Position numbers and translations under genes: made by a program
Assembly (NCBI GenBank): GCA_023228995.1
Contig: JALOAD010000002.1
Span: forward strand, 106,712 to 170,711
Length of the DNA: 64,000 bases
Source: JALOAD01 sp023228995 [NCBI: Candidatus Muiribacterium halophilum]
GTDB lineage: Bacteria > Muiribacteriota > Muiribacteriia > Muiribacteriales
Reading direction: 5' to 3'
The notes under the pieces: model-generated
What the model saw: only the letters and a program-made list of their open reading frames with translations
Database searches by the model: none
What the model was told of the DNA's origin: nothing
Shown: in pieces, positions 1-7,667 of the stretch
Layout of the letters: the number at the start of each line of letters is the position of its first letter
How positions within the stretch are numbered: the first letter of the stretch is position 1

Positions 1-60
1 ATGAAAGCGTTATGTGAAGCGTATAAGGGCGGTATAAAAGAGTGAAAGAGTGAAGGTCAA
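1..60. repeat. AGCGTATA-type imperfect repeat tract
   Basis: The first 45 bases contain TATGTGAAGCGTATAAG and GCGGTATAAAAG, which match closely a non-coding tract at 24011-24057; a related tract lies on the other strand at about 40143-40178. I see no gene here: the 14-codon reading frame from base 1 has no support. It looks like intergenic repeat material. Confidence 0.4.
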
Positions 61-131
61 AAGCTTTAAATCTATTTCACCAATTCACATTTGTTTTTGT
101 ATGATTAAATAAGTTTTAGCAGTTCTAATTA

Positions 132-167
132 GACTGCTTTAGCAGTCGCTAATTGTCACAAAGTGAC
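132..167. repeat. two short perfect hairpins upstream of dapF
   Basis: GACTGCT/AGCAGTC (132-147, 2-nt loop) and GTCAC/GTGAC (155-167, AAA loop) stand side by side, separated by CTAATT-like sequence. The same kind of tiny hairpin occurs at 40034-40087, 56061-56163 and 57937-57957. The function is unknown; neither hairpin is followed by a T-run, so they are not obvious terminators. Confidence 0.55.
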
Positions 168-211
168 GTTAATTTATAATAAAAGTTTTACTAAATCTTA
201 TAGGAGCTTTT

Positions 212-1015
212 ATGGATTTTATAAAAATGCAAGGAACTGGTAATGATTATATTTTTATTGATAATACTGATAAAATTATTGTTTCAGGTCAGCCTGAACT
301 TGCAAAAAGACTTTCAAATAGAAATTATGGAATTGGTGGAGATGGAATTGTATTAATTTCAAAAGATGATAATGGAATTTTTTGGATGAATATGTGGAAT
401 TTAGATGGTTCTGAAGGTAAAATGTGTGGTAATGCTATAAGATGTGTTGCAAAATATCTTTATGAAAATAATATGGTAAATGGACTGAATTTTGTTATAC
501 AAACTTTATCAGGTCCAAAAGACATACTTATAAGAGCTCGTAATAATGAGGTTTATTCGGTTTGTGTTAATATGGGTAAACCTTATTGGGAAACTGAAAA
601 AAATTTACGAATTAAAATTGAAAACCAAGATTTTAGCCTTAATTGTGTTTCAATTGGCAATCCACATTGTGTTATTTTCACTTCTGAAATCTTTAATAAA
701 GATAAAGTTGAATATTATGGCAAAAAAATTCAAGAAATGGATATTTTCCCAAATGGTGTTAATGTTGAATTTGTAAAAAAGATAAATGAGGACATTTTGA
801 ATGTTCAAGTTTTTGAAAGAGGCTCAGGTTATACTTTAAGTTGTGGTACTGGAGCATGTGCTTCAGCAGCAGTTTTTTTTAAACAGTATGAAGGTTCAAA
901 TCCTTTAAAAGTTATTCTTGCAGGAGGAGATCTTTTTATCAAACAAGAAAAAAACCAAGACATAATATTAGAAGGTGATTGTGTTGAAGTTTTCAAAGGA
1001 AAAATAAAAATATAA
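212..1015 (+). CDS. dapF: diaminopimelate epimerase DapF
   Basis: DapF interconverts LL- and meso-diaminopimelate in the cytoplasm, supplying lysine and the peptidoglycan cross-linking residue. The 267 residues match the usual family length. Two half-domains are visible, each with its catalytic cysteine: Cys72 in EGKMCGNAIRC and Cys211 in RGSGYTLSCGTGACAS. The N-terminal QGTGNDYIFID and the GGDG motif are also typical. ATG at 212 is preceded by AGGAGC about 8 nt upstream, which fixes the start. It is the first of three plus-strand genes (peptidase, yccF follow after 64 and 17 nt) that may form one transcript, although their functions do not obviously connect. No other dap gene is in the window. 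Confidence 0.96.
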   Translation: MDFIKMQGTGNDYIFIDNTDKIIVSGQPELAKRLSNRNYGIGGDGIVLISKDDNGIFWMNMWNLDGSEGKMCGNAIRCVAKYLYENNMVNGLNFVIQTLSGPKDILIRARNNEVYSVCVNMGKPYWETEKNLRIKIENQDFSLNCVSIGNPHCVIFTSEIFNKDKVEYYGKKIQEMDIFPNGVNVEFVKKINEDILNVQVFERGSGYTLSCGTGACASAAVFFKQYEGSNPLKVILAGGDLFIKQEKNQDIILEGDCVEVFKGKIKI

Positions 1016-1079
1016 CAAAAAAATAACATAAAACAACCAAAATATAACAAAATAAAAATATATTAAAATAGGAGATAAT

Positions 1080-3458
1080 ATGAAAAGGTTTTTTTTAACA
1101 GTAGTTTTATTTTTAAGTGTAATATTAAGTTTTTCAGCAGGCTATATGGAACCTATTCCTGAAATAGTTGAAATGGTTAAAAAACAACCTGAACCTGTAT
1201 TTGTTACCAAAGTAAGTTCAGGAATGTATGTTGAAGCATATTATAATGCTTTGCCTGATATATCAGATCTTGCCAAAAAAAGCGAAAAAATTGCAGGAGT
1301 AAGATTAGATCCTTCAAATTTTCAAAAAGAAGAAAATACTTTTTACACAGCTTTTAAATTTTATTCAAAAGATAGAAAAGAAATTAAAATATCAGGAATA
1401 CCTCAAGATATTAAAATAATTGATTATGAATTTGAATATACTAGTAAATATTTTTCATTTACCGTAAAAAGAGAAAATACAACAGAATTATGGATTATAG
1501 ATTTTGAAAAGAAAAAAGCTGAGAGAATTACTTCAAATATAAATACTGTATTTACTAATGGTATGAAATGGGTTAAAAATTCTCCTGATGAAATTATTGT
1601 TGCTTTATCAGCAAATGCAGCAAAAAAAACTCCTGAAATGACAGTGGATTCAATTGAACCAGTTATACAGGAATCTTTTGGAAAAGAATCAAAAGTTAGA
1701 ACTTATCAGGATTTATTAAAAAATAATTATGACGAAAAACTTTTTGAACATTATTTTACAACAATATTATGTAAAATAAATCTTAAAACTGGTAAAAAAG
1801 ATTATATAACAAAACCAGGAATTTATTATATGGATTCAAGTTCTCCTGATGGTAATTATATTTTAGCAACAGAGTATAAAAAACCTTTTTCATATACAGT
1901 GCCTTTTTATTATTTTAATCGTGATTCAATATTAATTGATTTAAAAACAAGTGAAAAAATAATACTTGAATCACATAAAACAACAGACTCAGTACCAATT
2001 GGAGGTGTGTTTACAGGAAGAAGATATTTTGATTGGGTTCCATATTATCCTTCAACACTTATTTATGCTGAAGCACTTGATGGAGGAGATCCTGAAAACG
2101 AAGTTCCATTTAGAGATAGTATTAAAGTAATGGAAAAACCTTTTAAAACAGGAAAAGAAGTATTAAAACTTAAAGATAGATATTATGGATTAAGTTTTTT
2201 AATGGATAAAAAAGGTGAGGGTTTTATAACAGAATATGAATGGAAAAAAAGATGGATAAAAACTTATCATATTGATATTGAAAAAAACAATGCAATTATA
2301 AAAAAAGTTGAAGATCTTAGTGTAAATGATGAATATAATTCAATTGGAACTTTTTGTGAACACAGAGATAAAACTGGTAATAAAGTCGTTATATTAAAAG
2401 ATGGATATATATATTCATCAGCAAAAGGTGCAAGCAAAGATGGATATTTCCCAGTTTTATACAAAATATCTTTAAATGATTTTACAAAATCAGAAGTTTT
2501 CAGATCTTCTAATGATAAATACGAAAGATTTTTATGTTTTACAGATGAAACTTTTACAAAAATTCTTATAAAAAGCGAGTCAAGTACTGAATATCCAAAT
2601 TATTATGAATATAATCCAATTAAAAATTCCAAAAAACAAGTTTCATTTTTTGAAAATCCATTTAAAGTATTTGAAAATGTAAAAAAAGAAATTGTTAAAT
2701 ACAAAAGAGAAGATGGAATTGAACTTTCAGGAACTCTTTATTATCCACCAAATTATAAGAAAGGACAAAAAGTACCTTGTGTACTTCATTCTTATCCACT
2801 TGAATATACAGGAAAAAACACAGCTTCACAGGTAAGAGGAAGCAGTAATACATTTACAAAAATTTCTTATATGTCAGAACTTTTCTTCTTATTACAAGGA
2901 ATAGCAGTATTTAAAGATGCACAATTCCCAATAGTTGGAGATCCTAAAACAATGAATGATACTTTTGTATCTCAGCTTAAAATGAATGCTCAGGCAGCAA
3001 TAGATGCTCTTAAAAACACAAATTCTATCGATACTGAAAAAATGGCTTGTATCGGTCATTCTTATGGAGCTTTCATGGTTGCAAATCTACTTATACATAC
3101 AGATCTTTTTGTAACTGGAATTGCTCAGAGTGGTGCTTATAACCGAACATTGACTCCATTTGGGTTTCAGAGTGAAAGAAGAACTTTTTGGGAAGCTCCT
3201 TCAATATATATGGAAGTATCCCCATTTGCACATGCTGATAAAATAAACGAACCAATACTTATAATTCATGGTGAACAGGATAATAATCCAGGAACTTATC
3301 CTTTACAGTCAGAGAGATTATTTTCCGCAATAAAAGGAAATGGTGGTCAGGTAAGATATCTTGTATTACCATATGAATCCCATGGATATAGAGCAAGTGA
3401 GAGCATACTACATTTATTATGGGAAAGATACAACTGGGTTGAAAAATATCTAAAATAA
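1080..3458 (+). CDS. secreted S9-family (glutamyl endopeptidase-like, S9D) peptidase
   Basis: Predicted exported serine peptidase of the prolyl-oligopeptidase clan. Residues 1-20 form a signal peptide (MKRFFLTVVLFLSVILSFSAG). Residues about 60-540 form a beta-propeller-like region and about 560-792 an alpha/beta-hydrolase domain. The catalytic triad can be placed: Ser661 in GHSYGAF, Asp734 in HGEQDNNPG, His768 in ESHGY. The stretch around FGFQSERRTFWEAPSIY and HGEQDNNPGTYPLQSERL is characteristic of the S9D group related to plant chloroplast glutamyl endopeptidase, so cleavage after Glu is a family-based guess. The start has GGAGATAAT just upstream. With no lipobox it should be periplasmic or secreted. 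Confidence 0.85.
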   Translation: MKRFFLTVVLFLSVILSFSAGYMEPIPEIVEMVKKQPEPVFVTKVSSGMYVEAYYNALPDISDLAKKSEKIAGVRLDPSNFQKEENTFYTAFKFYSKDRKEIKISGIPQDIKIIDYEFEYTSKYFSFTVKRENTTELWIIDFEKKKAERITSNINTVFTNGMKWVKNSPDEIIVALSANAAKKTPEMTVDSIEPVIQESFGKESKVRTYQDLLKNNYDEKLFEHYFTTILCKINLKTGKKDYITKPGIYYMDSSSPDGNYILATEYKKPFSYTVPFYYFNRDSILIDLKTSEKIILESHKTTDSVPIGGVFTGRRYFDWVPYYPSTLIYAEALDGGDPENEVPFRDSIKVMEKPFKTGKEVLKLKDRYYGLSFLMDKKGEGFITEYEWKKRWIKTYHIDIEKNNAIIKKVEDLSVNDEYNSIGTFCEHRDKTGNKVVILKDGYIYSSAKGASKDGYFPVLYKISLNDFTKSEVFRSSNDKYERFLCFTDETFTKILIKSESSTEYPNYYEYNPIKNSKKQVSFFENPFKVFENVKKEIVKYKREDGIELSGTLYYPPNYKKGQKVPCVLHSYPLEYTGKNTASQVRGSSNTFTKISYMSELFFLLQGIAVFKDAQFPIVGDPKTMNDTFVSQLKMNAQAAIDALKNTNSIDTEKMACIGHSYGAFMVANLLIHTDLFVTGIAQSGAYNRTLTPFGFQSERRTFWEAPSIYMEVSPFAHADKINEPILIIHGEQDNNPGTYPLQSERLFSAIKGNGGQVRYLVLPYESHGYRASESILHLLWERYNWVEKYLK

Positions 3459-3475
3459 AATATAAGGAGAGTATA

Positions 3476-3847
3476 TTGATTTCTTTGATAGGTAATATTA
3501 TATGGATTATATTTGGTGGAATATTTATTTTTACTGAATATATATTTACAGGAATAGTTTTATGTTTAACAATTATAGGAATACCATTTGGAATACAATT
3601 ATTTAAACTTGGAATGTTATCGCTTTTTCCATTTGGAAAAGAAATAAAAACTAAAGAGAATTATTCAGGAGCATTGTCGATATTATTGAATATAACATGG
3701 ATTTTACTGGGTGGTATATGGATTTCAATAACACATATATTATTTGCAGCATTTTTTGCAATAACAATAATAGGAATACCGTTTGCATTACAACATTTTA
3801 AGTTAGCTGCTCTTGCATTAACTCCATTTGGGAAAGAGATTAAATGA
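3476..3847 (+). CDS. yccF: YccF-family inner membrane protein
   Basis: 123-residue membrane protein with two copies of the YccF (DUF307) domain. The repeats are obvious: TIIGIPFGIQLFKLGMLSL-FPFGKEI in the first half and TIIGIPFALQHFKLAALAL-TPFGKEI in the second. Each is preceded by hydrophobic IIWIIFGGIFI / ITWILLGGIWI, giving about four membrane segments. The start is TTG at 3476, supported by AGGAGA 7 nt upstream; no ATG fits. The role in cells is not established. It follows the peptidase by only 17 nt, so co-transcription is likely. Confidence 0.85.
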   Translation: MISLIGNIIWIIFGGIFIFTEYIFTGIVLCLTIIGIPFGIQLFKLGMLSLFPFGKEIKTKENYSGALSILLNITWILLGGIWISITHILFAAFFAITIIGIPFALQHFKLAALALTPFGKEIK

Positions 3848-3949
3848 AAATTAACGGGGTTTATTAGTTTGTAACGAATTGTAACTTTATCACTCCTTTT
3901 TTCTATGTTAGAATAATATTAATAAAGAAAAAAGGAGGATACGCAAACA

Positions 3950-4192
3950 ATGAAAAAATCACTTTTCTTCCTTACATTAATAATATTTGTTTTTAGCACA
4001 TGGTCAAACACATCTATAAATTCTAATAATTACTTAAATGATAAAGGGGATTTAGATACTTTACCACCGCTAGTAACACCTTCAACTGGAGGAGATCTTG
4101 ATAATATTCCGCCACTTGTTAATCCAATTGATAATGAAGATGGTGATGGATTAGATGATCTTATACCGTTGAATACCCCAAAACGCTCATAA
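3950..4192 (+). CDS. small secreted acidic repeat peptide
   Basis: 80-residue protein with a clear signal peptide (residues 1-19, MKKSLFFLTLIIFVFSTWS). The mature part has a short repeat three times: GDLDTLPPLVTP, GDLDNIPPLVNP and a looser GLDDLIPLNTP. The mature part is acidic and Pro-rich and has no cysteines. A perfect AAAGGAGG ends 12 nt before ATG. I recognise no family. It sits between yccF and the gene-free dif region. It is probably real because of the signal peptide, strong ribosome site and repeat structure, but the function is unknown. Confidence 0.7.
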   Translation: MKKSLFFLTLIIFVFSTWSNTSINSNNYLNDKGDLDTLPPLVTPSTGGDLDNIPPLVNPIDNEDGDGLDDLIPLNTPKRS

Positions 4193-4624
4193 ACTTTTTT
4201 CTATTTGAGTCTTCTGAACCTTCGTTCACTTATAATACATCCGTATATTATATGCTTCGCAATGTTCACTCAAGTTACCGAGTAGATTTTTTTTTGCTTT
4301 TGTTTATAAAAACTCCTTCATACTTTATTTTAATTGAAAATTTTCTAACGCCTCTAAAAATTCGACATTCAACATTGGACATTGCAAATTAAAAATCTGT
4401 CATCCGGGTATGATTCTGAACCGGAATCTGTTTTTTAATTTTAAGTTATTTGCTATTTGATGAGTTTTTATTGTATCAGAAGTATAAAATGTTGCCAAAA
4501 CCCTAAAAGATAGTTCTTAATTTTCTAATATAATATTAAATTCAAATAAGTAAATTTGTTATTTCAGTGAATTTGTTATTTCATTGGTATAAGCTTTATC
4601 TTTTGTTTATGCACAGTATACACA
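4193..4624. other. gene-free stretch left of dif
   Basis: No credible open frame. It is AT-rich sequence with one isolated, degenerate copy of the dispersed hairpin repeat (about 4397-4432: GTCATCCGGGTATGATTCTG followed by AACCGGAATC). A weak ACTC/GAGT hairpin near 4267-4284 is followed by a T-run and could end the upstream transcript. A DnaA-box-like TTATGCACA lies at 4607-4615. Confidence 0.5.
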
Positions 4625-4652
4625 ACTTCCGATAATATACATTATGTTAACT
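4625..4652 (+). other. dif: dif site (XerCD chromosome dimer resolution site)
   Basis: 28-bp site made of a left arm ACTTCCGATAA, a 6-bp centre TATACA and a right arm TTATGTTAACT. Recalled from memory, the Bacillus subtilis dif has left arm ACTTCCTAGAA, centre TATATA and right arm TTATGTAAACT. That gives 24 of 28 identical positions, with both arms and the 6-bp spacing conserved. XerC should bind the left arm and XerD the right arm. The site lies in a gene-free stretch where gene orientation changes from plus (left) to mostly minus (right), the arrangement expected at the replication terminus. No xer gene is in the window, as is usual. Confidence 0.88.
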
Positions 4653-4984
4653 TGTGGATAAGTATTTAAATTCCTAAAAAGAATATATTCCCTTGTATTT
4701 TATATATCATTAGATAAATCAAACTACCTCAAGTTAGACATAATGTTGGGGTCAGCGCCGGGTGTTGATTATAGTTTTAAGTTTTTACGATTTTCGGCAT
4801 GACCCCACGGTTTAACTTGTGGATAAGTATTTAAATTCCTAAAAAGAATATATTCCCTTGTATTTTATATATCATTAGATAAATCAAACTACCTCAAGTT
4901 AGACATAATGTTGGGGTCAGCGCCGGGTGTTGATTATTGTTTTAAGTTTTTACGATTTTCGGCATGACCCCACGGTTTAACTTG
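4647..4984. repeat. two 165-bp tandem direct repeats starting inside dif
   Basis: Unit 1 is 4647-4811 and unit 2 is 4812-4976; they differ at one base (A/T at 4772 and 4937). A third TTAACTTG ends the array at 4977-4984. TTAACTTG is the outer end of the dif right arm, so each unit is flanked by this 8-mer. Inside each unit is a long imperfect hairpin: CAAGTTA (4730-4736) with TAACTTG (4813-4819), TGGGGTCA (4747-4754) with TGACCCCA (4800-4807), and GCCG with CGGC. CAAGTTAGACATAATGT (4730-4746) is an inverted near-copy of the XerD half of dif. Each unit also carries TGTGGATAA just after TTAACT. No protein is encoded. Confidence 0.9.
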
Positions 4985-5015
4985 GCATAAACTACTAAAA
5001 AGTAAATTCTTCTTT

Positions 5016-5044
5016 TTGCTTTTTTATAATTATTTAGCTATAAT
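5016..5044 (+). promoter_or_regulatory. sigma70-type promoter for the HDOD gene
   Basis: TTGCTT (5016-5021) and a perfect TATAAT (5039-5044) are separated by 17 bp. The expected start of transcription is about 35 nt before the ATG at 5087, leaving a leader that contains AAGGAG. Confidence 0.55.
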
Positions 5045-5086
5045 TAGTATAAGTACTAAATAAAAATCATTCTCAAGGAGTTATTT

Positions 5087-5986
5087 ATGAGATTATATAA
5101 TTATGAAGAGATATACCCGCTCTCAAAAGCTGAAATAATTAATCTCCTTGATACTTTGGAGTATATTCCAACTTTACCAGACATTGTAAGTAAACTTTTA
5201 ACAGAAATTAACAAAAAAGATTTTTCCATATTAAAAATGAGTTCTATTATTGAAAAAGACCCAGCTATTTCATTGAAAGTATTAAAAACTGCCAATACTT
5301 GTTTTTACCGAGCTATTTCTAGTATTACTTCAATCGATAAAGCAATTATGCGAATTGGTAATGAAGAAATTAAAAATATTGTAATTGGTATTACTGCTTT
5401 AAATAGTTTTGAAAAGCTTAAAAAAGAAAAATTAGATCTTTCTGACATTTGGAAGCATTCCCTAGCTGTTGGTTATTTAAATACAATAATAGGTGAGGTT
5501 TCTGGAGTTAAAGATGAAGATTTATGGCTTTGTGGACTTTTTCATAATATTGGTAAAATTATATATGCCTCTTTAATGCCTGAAGTACTTGAAGTTATTT
5601 TAAAAGAAGTTCAAACAAGAGGACTTCCCTTTCATTCTATTGAAAAAGAACTATTAGACTTTAATCACAATGATGTTGGTGTTTGGCTTATGAAAAAATG
5701 GAATATACCTATTAAATTCCAGCAAGTGGTTAATAATTATATTGAACCTCCAGAAAACGAATTTAAATTTGGTCATAACACTAAAATTATTGCAATTACT
5801 CATATTTCAAATGCTATTGTTAAATTATCCAAAATAGGTAATAGTAATGATATTGTTACTGGAATAAACGCTAATGTATGGAATTACATTGACAAAAGTT
5901 GTATTGATCAGGAAGAATTGTTATATAGAATATCTAATCTTAAAGATGAGGTTAATTATTTATTTAATACTTTTATATCTAATTGA
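5087..5986 (+). CDS. HDOD-domain signalling protein
   Basis: 299-residue cytoplasmic protein made almost wholly of an HDOD domain (residues about 20-230). The entry IPTLPDIVSKLL, then IIEKDPAISLKVLKTANT and the pattern VKDEDLWLCGLFHNIGK are typical. In the last motif the HD metal pair is replaced by HN, as is normal for HDOD proteins, so no phosphohydrolase activity is expected. Such proteins act as regulatory modules in bacterial signalling; the partner here is unknown. AAGGAG 8 nt before ATG supports the start. It has its own promoter, is the last plus gene before the strand switch, and is followed directly by repeat arrays. Confidence 0.88.
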   Translation: MRLYNYEEIYPLSKAEIINLLDTLEYIPTLPDIVSKLLTEINKKDFSILKMSSIIEKDPAISLKVLKTANTCFYRAISSITSIDKAIMRIGNEEIKNIVIGITALNSFEKLKKEKLDLSDIWKHSLAVGYLNTIIGEVSGVKDEDLWLCGLFHNIGKIIYASLMPEVLEVILKEVQTRGLPFHSIEKELLDFNHNDVGVWLMKKWNIPIKFQQVVNNYIEPPENEFKFGHNTKIIAITHISNAIVKLSKIGNSNDIVTGINANVWNYIDKSCIDQEELLYRISNLKDEVNYLFNTFISN

Positions 5987-6025
5987 ATTCTCTGAATTAA
6001 CTAACACATATAAAAATTAAGAACA

Positions 6026-6190
6026 GATCCCGGCTCAGAAGCATACCGGGATGACAAAAATTCAAAATAGTGCCAGGATGACAAAAATTCAAAATAGTGC
6101 CAGGATGATAAAAATTCAGAAGCATACCGAGATGACAAAAATTCAGAACCATACCAGGATGACAAAAATTCAAAATAGTACTGGGATGAC
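6026..6190. repeat. array of 27-bp hairpin repeats (array 1)
   Basis: After a lead GATCCCGGCTCAGAA come six units with a 27-bp period starting at 6041, 6068, 6095, 6122, 6149 and 6176 (last one partial). Two unit types alternate: GCATACCGGGATGAC and TAGTGCCAGGATGAC, each followed by AAAAATTCARAA. The lead CCCGG pairs with CCGGG of the first unit. Because the period is a multiple of three, open frames run through the minus strand (about 60-90 codons, nine-residue repeats); these are not genes. Confidence 0.9.
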
Positions 6191-6257
6191 ATTTTTTTAT
6201 ATGAAATTTAATTTGAGATGAAATTATATTGATTTTTGTTAATTTAATCAGAAGACT
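6191..6257. repeat. conserved tail of the composite repeat
   Basis: ATTTTTTTATATGAAATTT is followed by ATATTGATTTTTGTTAATTTAATCAGAAGACTC. The same tail follows the hairpin array at 57991-58060, and shortened forms follow at 6779-6815 and 45683-45720. It marks the right end of the dispersed element. Confidence 0.7.
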
Positions 6258-6584
6258 CAATTACGAAAACTCGTTAGAAGTTTTTCTAATTAATGGATTC
6301 AATATTTTAAATAATTATACAATTCAAAACAATTGATATCTTGGTACCAGTTGAAAATTTACATAGTATAAATTTTCTCCTTACATGTTCAGCTTTAAAT
6401 TACCTCCATGTAATTTCCTTAAGATTTTCTAATGTATCTTAGTTATTTATAATTTTATTCTTTTTAACTTTGAATTTCTTTTTTGTATACTTATTGAAAA
6501 TCTTAAGACAGCTTCCATAATTACGCTCGATATCAATTTTTTGAATCTATATGTAAAATCTAATTCAAAAAAAAATCAAAAACG
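6258..6584. repeat. 330-bp dispersed repeat body, copy A
   Basis: Nearly identical to 57493-57819 (copy B), and its first half to 63851-64000 (copy C, cut by the window edge). The body begins CAATTACGAAAACTCGTTAG and ends with AAAAATCAAAAAC directly before a hairpin array. It has no long frame and no clear terminal inverted repeats. Differences from copy B are scattered single bases and one 1-base gap, which suggests a conserved nucleotide element rather than a coding one. Confidence 0.88.
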
Positions 6585-6778
6585 AGATCCCGGCTCAGAA
6601 GCATACCGGGATGACAAAAATTCAAAATAGTGCCAGGATGATAAAAATTCAGAAGCATACCGAGATGACAAAAATTCAGAAGCATACCGGGATGACAAAA
6701 ATTCAAAATAGTGCCAGGATGATAAAAATTCAGAAGCATACCGAGATGACAAAAATTCAGAATGATACCGGGATGACA
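6585..6778. repeat. array of 27-bp hairpin repeats (array 2)
   Basis: Seven units with a 27-bp period start at 6601, 6628, 6655, 6682, 6709, 6736 and 6763, following GATCCCGGCTCAGAA. Unit order is GCATACCGGG, TAGTGCCAGG, GCATACCGAG, then the same three again, then TGATACCGGG. This shows growth by duplication of an 81-bp triplet. The shortened tail ATTATATTGATTTTTTTTATTTAATCAGAGG follows. Confidence 0.9.
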
Positions 6779-6838
6779 TTATATTGATTTTTTTTATTTA
6801 ATCAGAGGTTTCAATTAAACCTTCTTTAAATGTTATTA

Positions 6839-7444
6839 TTAAAAGAAATAAAATAAAGCAGATTGTATAATTCCTATTAAAAACCCTAATACACCTCCAA
6901 TTATTTCAATAAATCTGAATTCTTTTTTCATAATTGTAAATAAAATATCTTCTAATTTATCAAATGATAATTCTTCAACTTTTTTCTTCACAAGATCTTT
7001 GGTGTTAAGAGTGCTTTCAACCTGAAACTTTATAGTTTCTATTATTTCAGGGAGAAATTTTTCAAATTCAACACCTACAAGGTATTTAATTTTGTTTATA
7101 ACTTCTTGATTTAAAAACATTGGCAACATTGGGTTTATATCAATAGCTTTATCTTTTATAAATTTCACAAAATAATCTTCAACAAGATTTTTAATTTTAT
7201 CATGAAATTCTTGATTATCTACTACATTATTAAAATCATTATGTGATATAAGTTCTTTTTGAATAACTTCACCAAGATTTTCTGCAAGTTCTTTTTGTCT
7301 TTTAGGAAATATTCCTTGAATTGAAATAATTCCAAGATTTATTTTTTTTCTTGGGTGGAAAAGCATTTTAACAGCTATATAATTTGTAACCCAGCCAATA
7401 AAACAAGAAATAACAGGTGCAGCTAAAAATTTCCAATGTATCAT
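6839..7444 (-). CDS. DUF445-family membrane protein
   Basis: 201 residues. A hydrophobic N-terminus (residues 5-27) with CFIGWVTNYIAVKMLFHPRKKI is diagnostic of the DUF445 family. The middle (about 50-170) is amphipathic helix, and a C-terminal membrane segment spans about 182-200. Both ends are in the membrane with a soluble domain between. No reaction is known for the family. ATG at 7444 has AGGAGT upstream on the minus strand. It stands alone between the repeat cluster and a single hairpin repeat. Confidence 0.82.
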   Translation of the reverse strand: MIHWKFLAAPVISCFIGWVTNYIAVKMLFHPRKKINLGIISIQGIFPKRQKELAENLGEVIQKELISHNDFNNVVDNQEFHDKIKNLVEDYFVKFIKDKAIDINPMLPMFLNQEVINKIKYLVGVEFEKFLPEIIETIKFQVESTLNTKDLVKKKVEELSFDKLEDILFTIMKKEFRFIEIIGGVLGFLIGIIQSALFYFF

Positions 7445-7540
7445 AAAATAACTCCTAAATAATTTGTATAATTTAAAACGATTTTACAAAGAAAATATAA
7501 TAATGTCAATGGAATGAGTTGATGTATTAACGGCAATTAT

Positions 7541-7588
7541 AAAAATCAAATAAAACAGACCCCGGCTCAGAAGCATACCGGGATGACA
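7541..7588. repeat. single copy of the hairpin repeat
   Basis: AAAAATCAAATAAAACAGA leads into CCCGGCTCAGAAGCATACCGGG and ATGACA. It is one unit of the 27-bp family, with a short relic of the repeat-body end in front. It lies between the DUF445 gene and the end of thyX, and its hairpin could reduce read-through. Confidence 0.8.
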
Positions 7589-7667
7589 GAAGCTTTAGAA
7601 TCCATATTATTATAATGATGCTTTAGAACCATTATTGAACATTTGGTCCGATAAATTAAAACTTTTT

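Noticed and set aside
4607-4984. Replication origin because of three DnaA-box-like motifs and direct repeats
   Set aside because: A strong dif site lies in the same place, genes on both sides point towards it, and no dnaA, dnaN or gyrase genes are near. It fits a terminus.
5997-6260. Minus-strand frames through the hairpin arrays (also 6576-6779 and 57794-57979)
   Set aside because: They exist only because the repeat period is a multiple of three; no ribosome site or family.
6041-6778. CRISPR array
   Set aside because: The 27-bp units are directly tandem without unique spacers and no cas gene is present.
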